Below the pieces are notes generated by a model. That model was given only the letters and a program-made list of their open reading frames with translations. It was not told where the DNA came from and did no database searches. A stretch of 64,000 nucleotides of DNA from the NCBI RefSeq assembly GCF_026210795.1, contig NC_089431.1, forward strand, positions 2,790,001 through 2,854,000, given 5' to 3'. The position numbers and the translations under genes are program-made. Source of the DNA: Rhizophagus irregularis (lineage: Eukaryota > Glomeromycota > Glomeromycetes > Glomerales > Glomeraceae). Shown here in pieces: positions 1 to 9,979 of the stretch; position 1 is the first letter of the stretch; every line of letters starts with the position of its first letter.

Positions 1-429
1 TTTGGGAGCAAAAACCACATTCAAAATTAATGTCCTCCCCCCCTATTTTGAAAATTTTAAAATAATTTAATCACATATGTTCACGTATGTTTAAAGCACC
101 CCTCTCTCTTTTCTGAAATTGGGTGTACCGAATATTTCCGACTTTGCCAAAAACTTCAAAAACTTCCGAAAAAATTATATCACAATTTTTTCAGCCAACG
201 ATGAAAACGCAGTGGGTGTGATGCCGGTGATGAATATTTTAGGTCACGTGAGGTAAAAAATTTAAATTTCAGCATATCTATAGATCAAACAATGTGATTA
301 ATCAAAATGCAGTAGTAAAATTTGAAATTACTGGGAATTTCTTTATCATAAAGTGGTTTAGTACTTTAGTTGTATACTACATTAACTTATGAATCAACCA
401 ATGATTTATTATCCGTTATTGTATCTACC

Positions 430-745
430 GTATATCGCGGGCCACGATAGTATTCCGAAATTCCAATTATACAATTTGGCGTACTCCGTTAATTATATCA
501 CGAAATCAACTTATCCTCTTCATCAATTTCATAATCAGAATATGGTTCATCTCCTGATGCCAAGTCCCACATCGAATTTCAACATCTATAGTTATTTTCT
601 TAATTGCTACGGTTCCTATTTTGTCTTATAAATTTTATCAAACGCGCCAAATCCTGTTTTTTTTTCTCCTCACTCAGTTCTTTATAAAGTATTTCTTTAC
701 TAATTCCATATCAGTTTGATACCAGTTTCATTAATTATAATTGAA
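430..745 (-). pseudogene. Chimeric kinase pseudogene fragment, copy A
   Basis: Read on the minus strand, about 745-575 matches the first exon of the dual kinase at 7434 (start, G-loop and VAIK region). At about 574 it jumps directly into sequence matching the C-lobe of the second kinase-like domain (the WELxSGDEPYSD and DIINGVR regions seen at 10360-10455). Everything between those points in an intact gene is missing, including the catalytic loop. Stops and indels interrupt the frame. The same junction recurs at 8460-8755, so the fusion predates the duplication. It is a relic, not a gene. Confidence 0.75.
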
Positions 746-1002
746 GAATAAATTAAAGTTTCTTTACAGATTTGATGCTTCATTTATCATTGAATTATTT
801 CTAAATTAGGCCTTCATTATCGTGAAACATTACAAATTTTTTTCTTATTTTAATATTCTTTTGAATGAGTTTACTTACACTATGGCGTTATTGCATTAAT
901 ATTCCTACCATTTCTACATTTATAGAATTTTAACTTTTTAAAATGGATGAAGATTCAATTAATTAAAATTTTTAAAGCAATTTTTCTATTGGATATTATC
1001 AG

Positions 1003-1407
1003 TTATCCCCTGATCGGCACCATTTACACGATTATGCAAATGTAGTTATACCTACTGGATAGCAAATTTTATATGTATTTATTTATCCGTTTCTAGGAAA
1101 TTTTGCGGTAAAAATTAACTATTGATTATACTATAATGGACTGATTTGAAAATTTGAGTAATTTGGAAAGATTTGCATTTTCCAAATGAGAAAAACTTTC
1201 TTTTAATTTATTTGTAATCTCAATATTATTTTTCAAGTGTATTAGTAATAGTTCCGAAGCTTTTTAAAATTCAATTATTTTTTAAAATCTTTTAAAATGA
1301 AAAAAAAAACCAAGCGAAAGAAAAATAAGATACAACAATAAAATAAACTATATTAAACTCACGATATACTATAAAACACTTACTATTGTGTAAATGGCAG
1401 GGGATAA
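1003..1407. mobile_element. Short inverted-repeat element (MITE-like), 405 bp
   Basis: The ends are inverted copies of TTATCCCCTG followed within a few bases by CCATTTACAC; the right end reads GTGTAAATGG then CAGGGGATAA. No coding capacity is seen inside. It sits in a stretch that is uninterrupted in two related copies (near 8866 and 7688), where the sequence runs straight from GGATATTATC into CACACCG. This supports insertion after duplication. The target duplication is not clear because a second fold-back element lies immediately to the right. Confidence 0.6.
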
Positions 1408-1410
1408 ATC

Positions 1411-1535
1411 AATTATCTCCTGGCTAATTGGAATAGTAAAATTTTACTTAGAATCGGAACATGATCAGCCTTCGGCCGATCATTTATCCAATCCTAGTAA
1501 AATTTTACTTATTCCTAATTAGCCAGGAGATAAGT
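1411..1535. repeat. Near-perfect 125-bp palindrome (fold-back element)
   Basis: The left arm starts TTATCTCCTGGCTAATT and the right arm ends with its inverse; the arms meet at a TTCG loop near 1471. Nearly the whole length pairs, with only a few mismatches, and each arm carries the motif GTAAAATTTTACTT. It abuts the 1003-1407 element, and its ends (TTATCTCCTG) resemble that element's ends (TTATCCCCTG), suggesting one family. It would form a strong DNA or RNA hairpin. Confidence 0.75.
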
Positions 1536-1540
1536 AATAC

Positions 1541-2235
1541 TTGTCACACCGTCCGACTGATAAGATTTTTTTGAAGGTAACTCACACAATCTACGTTACA
1601 AAAAAAATACAAATTGCTTAAAAAGAATTGTGAAAGATAAATAATCTCATTTTAATATTGTCTGAATGGTTTCCCAAAGAATTTTAGTTATTCAGAATTT
1701 CTTTTTCAAAATCTCGTGCGCCTGAAATTATTTGAATATACATTTATAAATTATTGAGAAATTTGTTTTTATGATTTAACTGTTACTAGTTTGCTAATTT
1801 TACTTCGTGTTATTAGAATTTCAAATTTATTACATTACATTAAGAAAAATTCATACTAAATAAATATTAAAATATTCTTTTAAGAAAATTAACAAGTACA
1901 GTCTCTTTTCTAAAGTAAAAGAAAATGATTATATAATTGTAATTATTTATACTTGGTTGAAAATTAAAGAATATTTCATAATTTTTACTTTGCGTTATTT
2001 AATATCATATTTTAGTCATTTATTTTTGTTCAATAAATCTTGTGGCGTTTTTGGTTCAGATTTAACTGAGAGATTTGTTAGTAAATCTATAAATTACTTA
2101 AACTTCTACAACACTAGTTGCTTCGGATAGGTCTAGTCTCAAGAGGTTGAGCGTTTCATAATGTAGTAACTTGGTTAGAGATCGCGGAACAACGGACAAC
2201 GGGTAAGAACAAAACCAATTTAGGTAATTTTTGTA
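1541..2235. repeat. Kinase-flank segmental repeat, copy 1
   Basis: This stretch is shared, with indels, with 7685-7900 and 8866-9570. Shared landmarks are CACACCG...GACTG..AAG, the TTACAAAAAAA run, GTGCGCCTGAAA.TTATTTGAATAT and a kinase-tail relic at its right end. It shows that a block containing kinase debris was duplicated several times around the first dual kinase gene. No intact gene is seen inside. Confidence 0.65.
2030..2160 (-). pseudogene. Kinase C-terminal tail relic
   Basis: On the minus strand this resembles the conserved tail of the dual kinases (PLGxRPxQL ... RFTNxxLQ ... PKN region, compare 10010-10185). Landmarks such as TCTAGTCTCAAGAGGTTGA and the TTTTTGGTTCAGA segment are recognisable but the frame is destroyed. 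It lies at higher coordinates than the chimeric fragment at 430-745, so the original gene order is scrambled. A matching relic is at 9325-9460. Confidence 0.55.
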
Positions 2236-2581
2236 AGAATTTAGAATCAATTCTCAAGTTGTATTTAAAAAAAAAATTAATAACGATAATAAAGAGATGA
2301 TTGTTTGGAATGTTCCTGCAGAAATGTACAATGTAAATAATGGGAAGGGTTTCGATTTATGGAAGTTTAAAATACATCAATTTTAATAGGAAACTTAATA
2401 TACTGTAAAAGTCAATTTTTAGTATATCTCACTCAATACGATGATCACAAAATTGATCAAATAGTAGTAAATCCTACGGAGACTATACATATATTTAATT
2501 TATTAGTCCATTGATATTATCGGAGGAGGCCATTCAATACAAAAACACATGATATTCAAAAAATTATTAACTAGGATTTGT

Positions 2582-3279
2582 TTTATTCCTAGAAACCCTA
2601 ATAATACTAATAAACCTCTCAAATATGTTTATACTTATTTTTTGAACGATGATGATTTACAAACACGATGTGTACTGATTTTAGATATAAGGGTAAATTG
2701 TTATTCTGGGCACGGCTGATTGTGACCAACTACAATTTGAAAGACCAAAATATATAAACAGAAGGAGGCATTAAAAAGATTTAAGAAAATTCTGAAGAAA
2801 ATGATAATACCAAACAACATCAATTATTATCTTATGCAGATGGCGTGGAAAACGGTAAACAATCCAACAATCAACGAAATTTTCGACAATGGAATAGACG
2901 AAATATTAACAACAATAAGCAATATAAACATAATCATAATAATCCTAAGCATGAAAAAGATATGTACAACGAACTATTATGTTTGAAAGATCCGATTAAC
3001 GCTCTCAATAATAGTTTAACGCCAAAAAAACAAACTAAAAATATTAATACGAAACAATCGACGTCTGGTAATGTGATTAATAAGGCAGTAGTTATTAATG
3101 ATAACGCTAAGAGACTTCATATGGAAACGAGCTCTTTAGATAATGATTTGGGTATTGAAGAATTCGAAAAGAAACTTGAAGCCTCGAACAAACAAGTTCA
3201 ACAAAACACTACTATTCTTCAAGATGCCGCATCTAAACTCACTTATACTTTAGATGACGATGTTGAATTAGAAGACTAA
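2582..3279 (+). pseudogene. Retroelement gag/ORF1-like fossil
   Basis: Three pieces in shifting frames suggest one decayed reading frame. From 2582 one frame gives IPRNPNNTNKPLKYVYTYF then LNDDDLQTRCVL, resembling the RNA-binding region of gag-like ORF1 proteins seen in Glomeromycotina. From about 2785 another frame continues through LLSYADGVENGKQ into an Asn/Arg/Gln-rich stretch (about 2860-2950) and a C-terminal helix ending DDDVELED at 3279. The longest open piece begins at 2845 (144 codons). No zinc knuckle or reverse transcriptase was found nearby. The family assignment is by composition and recall only. Confidence 0.35.
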
Positions 3280-3694
3280 TTCATCATCATTAATATCTCT
3301 TTTAAACATATTTTATGAATTATGATGAACAATCAAAAATAAAAATTAAAAATATAAAAATAAAAATCCAAAAATAATTTTTCTCCTGCCTCTGATTCGT
3401 TTAAAAAATTTAAAAGGAGGCAAATAATGGCATATTTTTTTTAATATAGGTATAATTAATGTAATGCACTTACAAAAGAAAAATAACAATTTTTAATAGA
3501 TTATATCAACAAAATCGACAATCAAAAATTGTATTACAACACAAACAAAATAAATGTACATCTTTTTTTACGAATGATATAAATCAATCACCATGCAACA
3601 GCAAAATTGAGAATATTATTTTGTAATGGTAACTTATTAACTCAATTAAACTGACCTCAACAGATTAAGAATTTTGTTAATATCCGATAACAAT

Positions 3695-4260
3695 TTTTCT
3701 TGCCAAGACTTGGAATTTAGAACCATTTACTAATCTAAGATATTTATATTTGGGCATAAGCAATAAGGATAATATTCAAAGAGGTATTATCGTTTTCAAG
3801 GAAGTTTGAAGCCTTTAAGAAATTTGAAAAATTTAGTAAAATTAGATATCTATGAAACAGACATTGATAGTGGTCTAGAATATTTACCAAGCAATTTAAA
3901 ATCTATTATTATTAATCGTTCTGAACCGTACCGAAAGAAGCAAAAGTCAATCAATTGTTTTCAAGTTTAAGACCTTATCACAAACAAAGTTTTTCAATGA
4001 TAGTTACTGTACTGATTTTTATGATATGCAAGAGTTGAGAAAGGCTAATGAGAAATTAATAAAAAAAATCAAAGAGGAAACTACGAGTGAAAAGAAGCCA
4101 AAGAGCAGATTTCACAATTGCAAAAAGGAGCTAGCTGAAGAAAAAAAATAGAAAATTGAATAGAACGATAACTAAATAATTTGTAAATTAGTGAACAGCC
4201 AATTACCCAAGTTGTTCAATCTACTTCCCAACCTTGGAATAAATAAACATGTCCTACTCC
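3695..4260 (+). pseudogene. Leucine-rich-repeat protein pseudogene
   Basis: Translation from 3717 gives LEPFTNLRYLYLGISNKDN, then after a frameshift near 3780 gives FQGSLKPLRNLKNLVKLDI ... DIDSGLEYLPSNLKSIII, a clear LRR pattern. After another shift near 3970 it continues with a Lys/Glu-rich, probably coiled-coil tail (DMQELRKANEKLIKKIKEE). This layout resembles an LRR-plus-coiled-coil family common in Glomeromycotina. At least two frame breaks and in-frame stops make it a pseudogene. No start codon was identified. Confidence 0.55.
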
Positions 4261-4319
4261 GGTCGAAAAAACTAAATTCGAAATTTGTCAAAAAATATAA
4301 TTTGTTAACAAGGCAATAA

Positions 4320-4831
4320 TTTATTAAATAAATAATTAAATAAATAATAATATATACATTAAATTTATTTTTTATACTTTAAATTATAATACATGTAAAG
4401 ATTGCAAATAAAAATGAATATTAATTCGATAATTCCTTTTACAATACGGTCTATATACTGTACCAGCTGAGTTAAGTAAAGTGTGATTTAGCAAACCAAC
4501 GAACTACAAAAACTCTATATTTTTTGTAGAGTTACACCTCTCGAATTTTTGAATATGAACCCCACCCAATTAAAACAGTTTAAAATAAATTGTTGGTTAT
4601 CATAACTGGTCACATGACCTATGCGTGTCCTTCGCTATCATACGCTCCGTAATTAAAGAACGATGATTTATTAATTATTCGCTAGGATTGAATTTGATTA
4701 AGTAAACTCTTTACAAATTGACAAATATTGAAATACTATAATAATTAATTTTTTCATCAACATACTATTGAGTATTGAGTATAGTAGTATTTGATAAAAT
4801 TAGCATAATTATATAGTATCTACTAATAAAA
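4320..4831. other. AT-rich intergenic stretch
   Basis: Between the LRR relic and the 3' end of the first dual kinase. I see no gene, repeat array or terminal inverted repeat here. Confidence 0.5.
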
Positions 4832-7434
4832 CTATACTTCACGTTTATTTTGAAGGATTAAAATCAAATTAATTTTAAGAATGTTGCCGTAATTATAAAT
4901 TAAAAAAATTATCAAAATTATCGAAATCATAAGTATCATTTTCATTTTCATCGTGAGGTTGGTAAAATTGAGGGAAAGGTGAGGGAGAGAGAGGTTGTGA
5001 GAGAGGTGAGGGAGGGAGAGGTTGTTCATAAAATGGAGGGAAAGGGGAGGAAGGGAGAGGGAAGGGAGGGAAATGCTGCCGATTAAATGGAGGGAGTAGG
5101 GGAAAGAGAGGCTGTTGATAAAATGGTACATCTTCTGAAAGGAACGGTTGACTAATGATGGATTTGTTTGTGGTGGTGAAATACCTCTACTATCAGCAGC
5201 TTCAAATTGACTATTTCTAGACACCGTAAATGTATGAAGTTCTTCAAGTAAATCCTTAGTGTCGGGTCGTCTTTCCGGATCATCATCTAAACATTTTTGC
5301 ATCAGTTCGTAATAGCGTTGCGGATCGTTCCTCGATACTAATTCCCGCATTAAAACACCAAGACTGTAAATATCTGATTTGATAGAAACTTTTTCTCCTT
5401 TCAAAATCTCAGGAGAAATATGTCTATTATTTTTATTTGCCTCATCAGTTTTATAAAATTCTCCACTATAGACACAAAAATCCAAATCAGAAACATATAT
5501 TTCTAGCTCATGATTCAAATCATCTTTTTGAAGTAATATACTTCCCGAGTGAAAATTACAATGTACATAGTTTGTCTTATGAATGTTATGAAGAAGTTCT
5601 ACAATTTTTTTTAAGATTGACAATCTTTCAAACCAACTAAATGGAAATTTATTTTGAATATATTTTCGTAATTTCACAACATTTGCGTATTTCAATACCA
5701 TCAAATAATAAGATTTAGTGGATTTAGATTTAGTGCTTGAAACTTGAGTAAATCCGGTAAATCCATAACAATAAATGATAATATTTTCCAATTCTAAATA
5801 TAATTTTAGTTTATTAATATTTAGACATCTAAGTCTTCGTAAAATTATTTTAACTGGTCCCTTTCTCTCCCATTGTTGAGATCTGTCGTCCCATAATTCT
5901 CTACTTCCATCTAACCAAGTTGCAGTAAAAAATCCATCTTCTATATCTTTTATAACTTTTATATCTTTAAATTGATTAAATTTAATCCATTCAAAATACG
6001 TATTATTTTTTGTTGCACTAAGTTGGGAATATTGAATGAGTTCATCGAGACTTTGGTTTTCGCTCGTCCAATTAGAAAAATCTTCTTGAAATCTTTGAGA
6101 TTCACAACTATTACACCAATTTTGATCTGTGAATTTTGAATCACATCTTTTGCAGATTACACTATTTGTTTGTATGATTAGATCATCAGGTAAGATACAC
6201 CCTAAAAAAAAAATAATAAAACTAATTTAAATGGCTAATAAAACACTATTCCCATTTTCAATAAAATTATAATAATACCTGATGTACCAGGAGATGGTGA
6301 TGGGGAACATGATGTATATTCATCATCTCCTTCAAAAACTGGTTCAAGTGACATGGATTTCAATTGTGAAAGAACTTCTTCGATTAAAGGTCTAGAATTT
6401 GGTTCTATTTCCCAACAACTTGTATAAATCTGCTTGTATTCCATTGGAGTTCCTTTGACAGATTTTTCTTTTAAACCTTGACAAATCTTAAGAGACAAAT
6501 CCAAGATTATAGTTTCTCCAGGAAAAGGCTCACGACAACTTGAAATTTCCCATAATACCATTCCTAAACTATAAATATCAGACTTTTTATTCAATACATA
6601 TTTTGTTTGATTTAATTTTTGCGGATCAATAAATGGTACCATTCCAAAGACACCATTATTAGTAGATGACATTGTGCCATTTAAATTCTTGGATAATCCA
6701 AAATCTGATATCTTAATATTTCCTTCGTTTATAAGTATATTTTTGGTATGCTAAAATATATAGAGAAAGTATATTACATTAGTTCAGATGTCTTTAAACA
6801 TTCCATTCCTCATATTTAAAGATTATTACCAGATCACGGTGTATGATGTTCTTTTCATTATGAAGATAACGAAGTCCTTCTGCGATTTGAATTGCGAGAC
6901 GTTTTCTTTCTTCCCACTTAAATTCACCTTTTCCAAATTTTTCGATGAATTCACGTAAATCTCCTTGTTTTGCATATTCCAGTACGAGATAATGCCCTTT
7001 ATGCTCATCTTTATATTTTACAGAATATATTTTATAATTTATGAATATTGAAAAAAAAGTTACAAATTTGAAACAGTATTGTAATGATTACCTCGGCTTA
7101 TTCCATGGAATTGAATTATTCTTTCGTGTTTTATTTGACTATGAAGTTTTAGCTAGTAAAATTTATAAATCGTATTTAGTTTTAAGTAACATAAAATAAA
7201 TTTGGATATTATTTTAATTTTAAATACCTCTTTAATAAAACGTATAACCTCAACTTCAGCATCTATAGTTATTTTCTTAATTGCTACGGTTCCTATGGAA
7301 TCACATTTAGTCTTATAAACTCTACCAAACGCGCCAGATCCTTTTTCTTTTTTCTTCTCACTCAGTTCTTTATAAAGTATTTCTTTAATTCCATATTCTT
7401 TAATAGCAGTTTGATACCAATTTTCATTAATCAT
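4832..7434 (-). CDS. Dual kinase gene 1: TKL-like kinase, zinc ribbon, degenerate second kinase-like domain
   Basis: Five exons predicted: 7434-7228, 7152-7092, 7008-6830, 6750-6279, 6201-4832; phases close to 763 codons. Domain 1 is a complete kinase: GSGAFGRVY loop, VAIK lysine, HRDL catalytic loop at the exon 3/4 junction, DFGLSK, and the SDIYSLGMVLWEISS segment. Exon 5 opens with a zinc ribbon (CKRC, nine residues, CNSC), then the NWTSEN / YFEWIKFNQF leader of the expanded mycorrhizal kinase family. Domain 2 is badly degenerate: the HRD loop reads HCNFHSGSI, DFG reads DLD, and no ATP-loop glycines or VAIK lysine are seen. It is therefore probably a pseudokinase module. The last ~90 residues are Ser/Leu-rich, but another frame of the same DNA (about 5165-4893) encodes a Pro-rich, acidic-ended tail, suggesting a 1-2 nt frame slip. 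Confidence 0.75.
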
Positions 7435-7500
7435 AATTAAAGAATAAAATTTAAGTTTCTATAGATAAGCTCAATTCTTACAATATATATATGTAAATTT

Positions 7501-7975
7501 ACGCCGATTATTTTCTTTATTTCCTTTACTGATATGATGCTTCATTTATCATTGAATTATTTCTAAATTAGGCCCTTCATTATCTTTCTTATTTGAATGA
7601 CATGAAACATCAAAACTTACATTTTTACGCCTAGATAAAGATCCAATTAATTAAAAATTTATAACAATTTTTCTATTGGATATTATCCATGTCACACCGA
7701 CTGTTAAGATTTTTTAAATGACTCAACCTACGTTACAAAAAAACCAAATTGTTTGCTTAAAAAGAATTGCGAAAGAGGCAAGAGAACAAATAATCTCATG
7801 TTAGTTTCCTAAAGAATTTTAGTTATTCAGAATTTCTTTTTTTTCAAAATCTTGTGCGCCGAAAATTATTTGAATATTCATATATGGAATTATTGAGTAA
7901 TTTTTTTTTTATGGCTTTACTGTTATTAGGTTATTAATTCCGGAAATATGAGCCTTTTACGGAAAAAAAGACGGA
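7501..7975. repeat. Kinase-flank segmental repeat, copy 3 (partial)
   Basis: Just upstream of dual kinase 1. It contains the shared landmarks GATGCTTCATTTATCATTG, GGATATTATCCATGTCACACC and GTGCGCCGAAAATTATTTG also found at 775-1750 and 8845-8990. It lacks the fold-back insertions present at 1003-1535 and so serves as an empty-site reference. No gene is seen. Confidence 0.6.
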
Positions 7976-7984
7976 ATATAAAAC

Positions 7985-8280
7985 ACGTCCAAAAACGCTG
8001 CTGCTAAAGGCTTACATTTTAATGAGGTTCATTGAATGACTAAAATATACTTAATAACGCAAGTAAAAAAAATATTATGAAAATTTTATTTTCCAGGTAA
8101 AATTCCTATAATCATTTTCTTTTACGAGAAAGAGACGCCCGATGAAGAAATCGCACTTGTTAATTTTTCATAAAAGAATATAAATTCTTAGTTTAATATT
8201 TATTTAGTATAAAATTTTTCTTAACGTAATGTAATAAATTTGAAATTCTACAATAACACGAAATAAAATTAGCAACCTTA
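7985..8280. repeat. Inverted copy of the 9040-9350 segment
   Basis: The run containing GCTTACATTTTAATGAGGTT, TGAATGACTAAAATATAC and later TAACGTAATGTAATAAATTT is the reverse complement, with divergence, of the direct-orientation segment at about 9040-9350 (and 1790-2040). Part of it is kinase-tail debris. It marks a local inversion or inverted duplication inside the kinase-flank repeats. Confidence 0.55.
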
Positions 8281-8459
8281 TATCACGGAATTTATCGAAT
8301 CATTTGCATTTTCTGTGAATGGCTCATTTTTACGGAGTTTTTACAGAAATGACGGATAAAATTTTTTATAGGGTAATCAAATTAAGCTAGTAAAATCATA
8401 TAATCTTCCATCAACCATTTCATGAGGATTGAAGTAATTTGATCGTGTATTTTCTGATC

Positions 8460-8755
8460 ATTATCAAATTTCAATTATACAATTTGGCGTACTCCATTAA
8501 TTATATCACGAATCAACTTATCCTCCTCGTCAATTTCATAATCAGAATATGGTTCATCTCCTGATGCCAATTCCCACATCGGACTTCAACATCTATTGCT
8601 ACGTTTCCTATGGAATCACATTTTGTCTTATAAATTTTATCAAACGCGCCAAATCCCATTTTTTTTTCTCCTCACTCGGTTCTTTATAGAGTATTCTTTA
8701 ATTCCATATCAGCTTGATACCTGTTTCATTAATTATAATTGAAAATAAATTAAAG
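8460..8755 (-). pseudogene. Chimeric kinase pseudogene fragment, copy B
   Basis: Second copy of the fusion at 430-745. Minus-strand reading goes from first-exon kinase sequence (start to the VAIK region, about 8755-8600) directly into C-lobe sequence of the second domain (SGDEPYSD and DIINGVR region). The junction lies at the same place in both copies (CCCACATCG next to TTCAACATCTAT on the plus strand). It is interrupted by indels. Confidence 0.75.
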
Positions 8756-8865
8756 TTAATTGAAAAATAAATTAAAGTTTCCACAGATAAGCTCAGTTCC
8801 CACAATATAATGCAAATTTATGCCGATTATCTTTACAGATTTGATGCTTCTATTGGATATTATCA

Positions 8866-9570
8866 TATCACACCGACTGATAAGATAAATAATTCATATA
8901 ATCTATGTTACAAAAAAAAACAGTGTCTAAATGATTTCCCATCTTTTTTTCAAGATCACGTGCATCTGAAAATTATTTGAATATTCATATATGAAATTAT
9001 TGAGTAATTTATTGATTTTACTGTTACTAGTTTGCTAATTTTACTTCGTGTTATTGTAGAATTTCAAATTTATTACATTACATTAAGAAAAATTTCATAT
9101 TAAATAAATATTTTAAATATATATTCTTTTAAGAAAAATCAACAAGTGCGGTTTCTTAATCGGGTATCTCTTTCTGAAGTAAAAGAAAATGATTATATAA
9201 TTGTAATTATTTATACTTGGTTGAAAATTATAAATATAGAATTTTACCCGGAAAAAAAAATTTTTATAATATTTACTCTGCGTTATTTAATATGATATTT
9301 TTGGTCATTTATTTTTTGTTCAATAAATCTCATTAAAATGTAAGCTTTTAGCAGTTGCGTTTTTGGTTCAGAATGAAATGAAAGATTTTTTAGTAAATCT
9401 ATAAATTGCTTAAACTTCTACAACACTAATTGTTTCGGATAGTCTAGTCTCAAGAAGTTGAGTGTGTCATATTGTTAATAAAAATAACGATTATATTTTA
9501 TTTATATCATAGCAATTTGATTAGAGATTATCATGGAACGACGGACAATGAGTAAGAACAAAACCAATTT
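8866..9570. repeat. Kinase-flank segmental repeat, copy 2
   Basis: Direct-orientation relative of 1541-2235, running from CACACCGACTGATAAG to AGTAAGAACAAAACCAATTT. It includes a kinase C-tail relic at 9325-9460 whose translation vaguely follows the LYFN / RFTN / PLG tail of the intact genes. The block has no fold-back insertion. No gene is seen. Confidence 0.65.
9325..9460 (-). pseudogene. Kinase C-terminal tail relic, second copy
   Basis: On the minus strand it resembles the end of the dual kinases, including the CATTAAAATGTAAGCTTTT segment (the LYFN part of the tail) and TCTAGTCTCAAGAAGTTGA (the PLG part). The frame is broken. It is the counterpart of 2030-2160. Confidence 0.55.
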
Positions 9571-9979
9571 AGGTAATTTTTGTGAGAATTTTGAATCAAT
9601 TCTCAAATTGTATTTAAAAATTAATAACGATATTTCTTCTGCATAATAGAAACTAGAGAAATTTATTTTATATTGAGCTTGATTCATTCAAATAGCATAC
9701 ATATCAGGAAGGAAGTTTTTAAGATTTATTATTTTCAAAAAAAAAATCTTTAACTATAATGCGATATTCTTATTGTGTAAAATTAATTGCAATTTGCAAT
9801 GCAAAAATTAGGTTCGTGAAAAAAAAAAAAAATCCCGAATTCCGATGATTATTATTTTTATTGGCTAATTTAAGTGTAATATAATTAATATACTTATTAA
9901 ATTTTAAATATAAATAATTATTTATATAATAAATATTAAATATGTAAATATTTTTATAAATCCAATTGTTTAATGATTG

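Noticed and set aside
389-631. 80-codon plus-strand open frame
   Set aside because: Antisense to the chimeric kinase pseudogene; the minus-strand reading explains the sequence.
5959-6144. 61-codon minus-strand open frame inside dual kinase 1
   Set aside because: Out of frame with the kinase exon, which reads through the same bases with clear zinc-ribbon and kinase-leader similarity.
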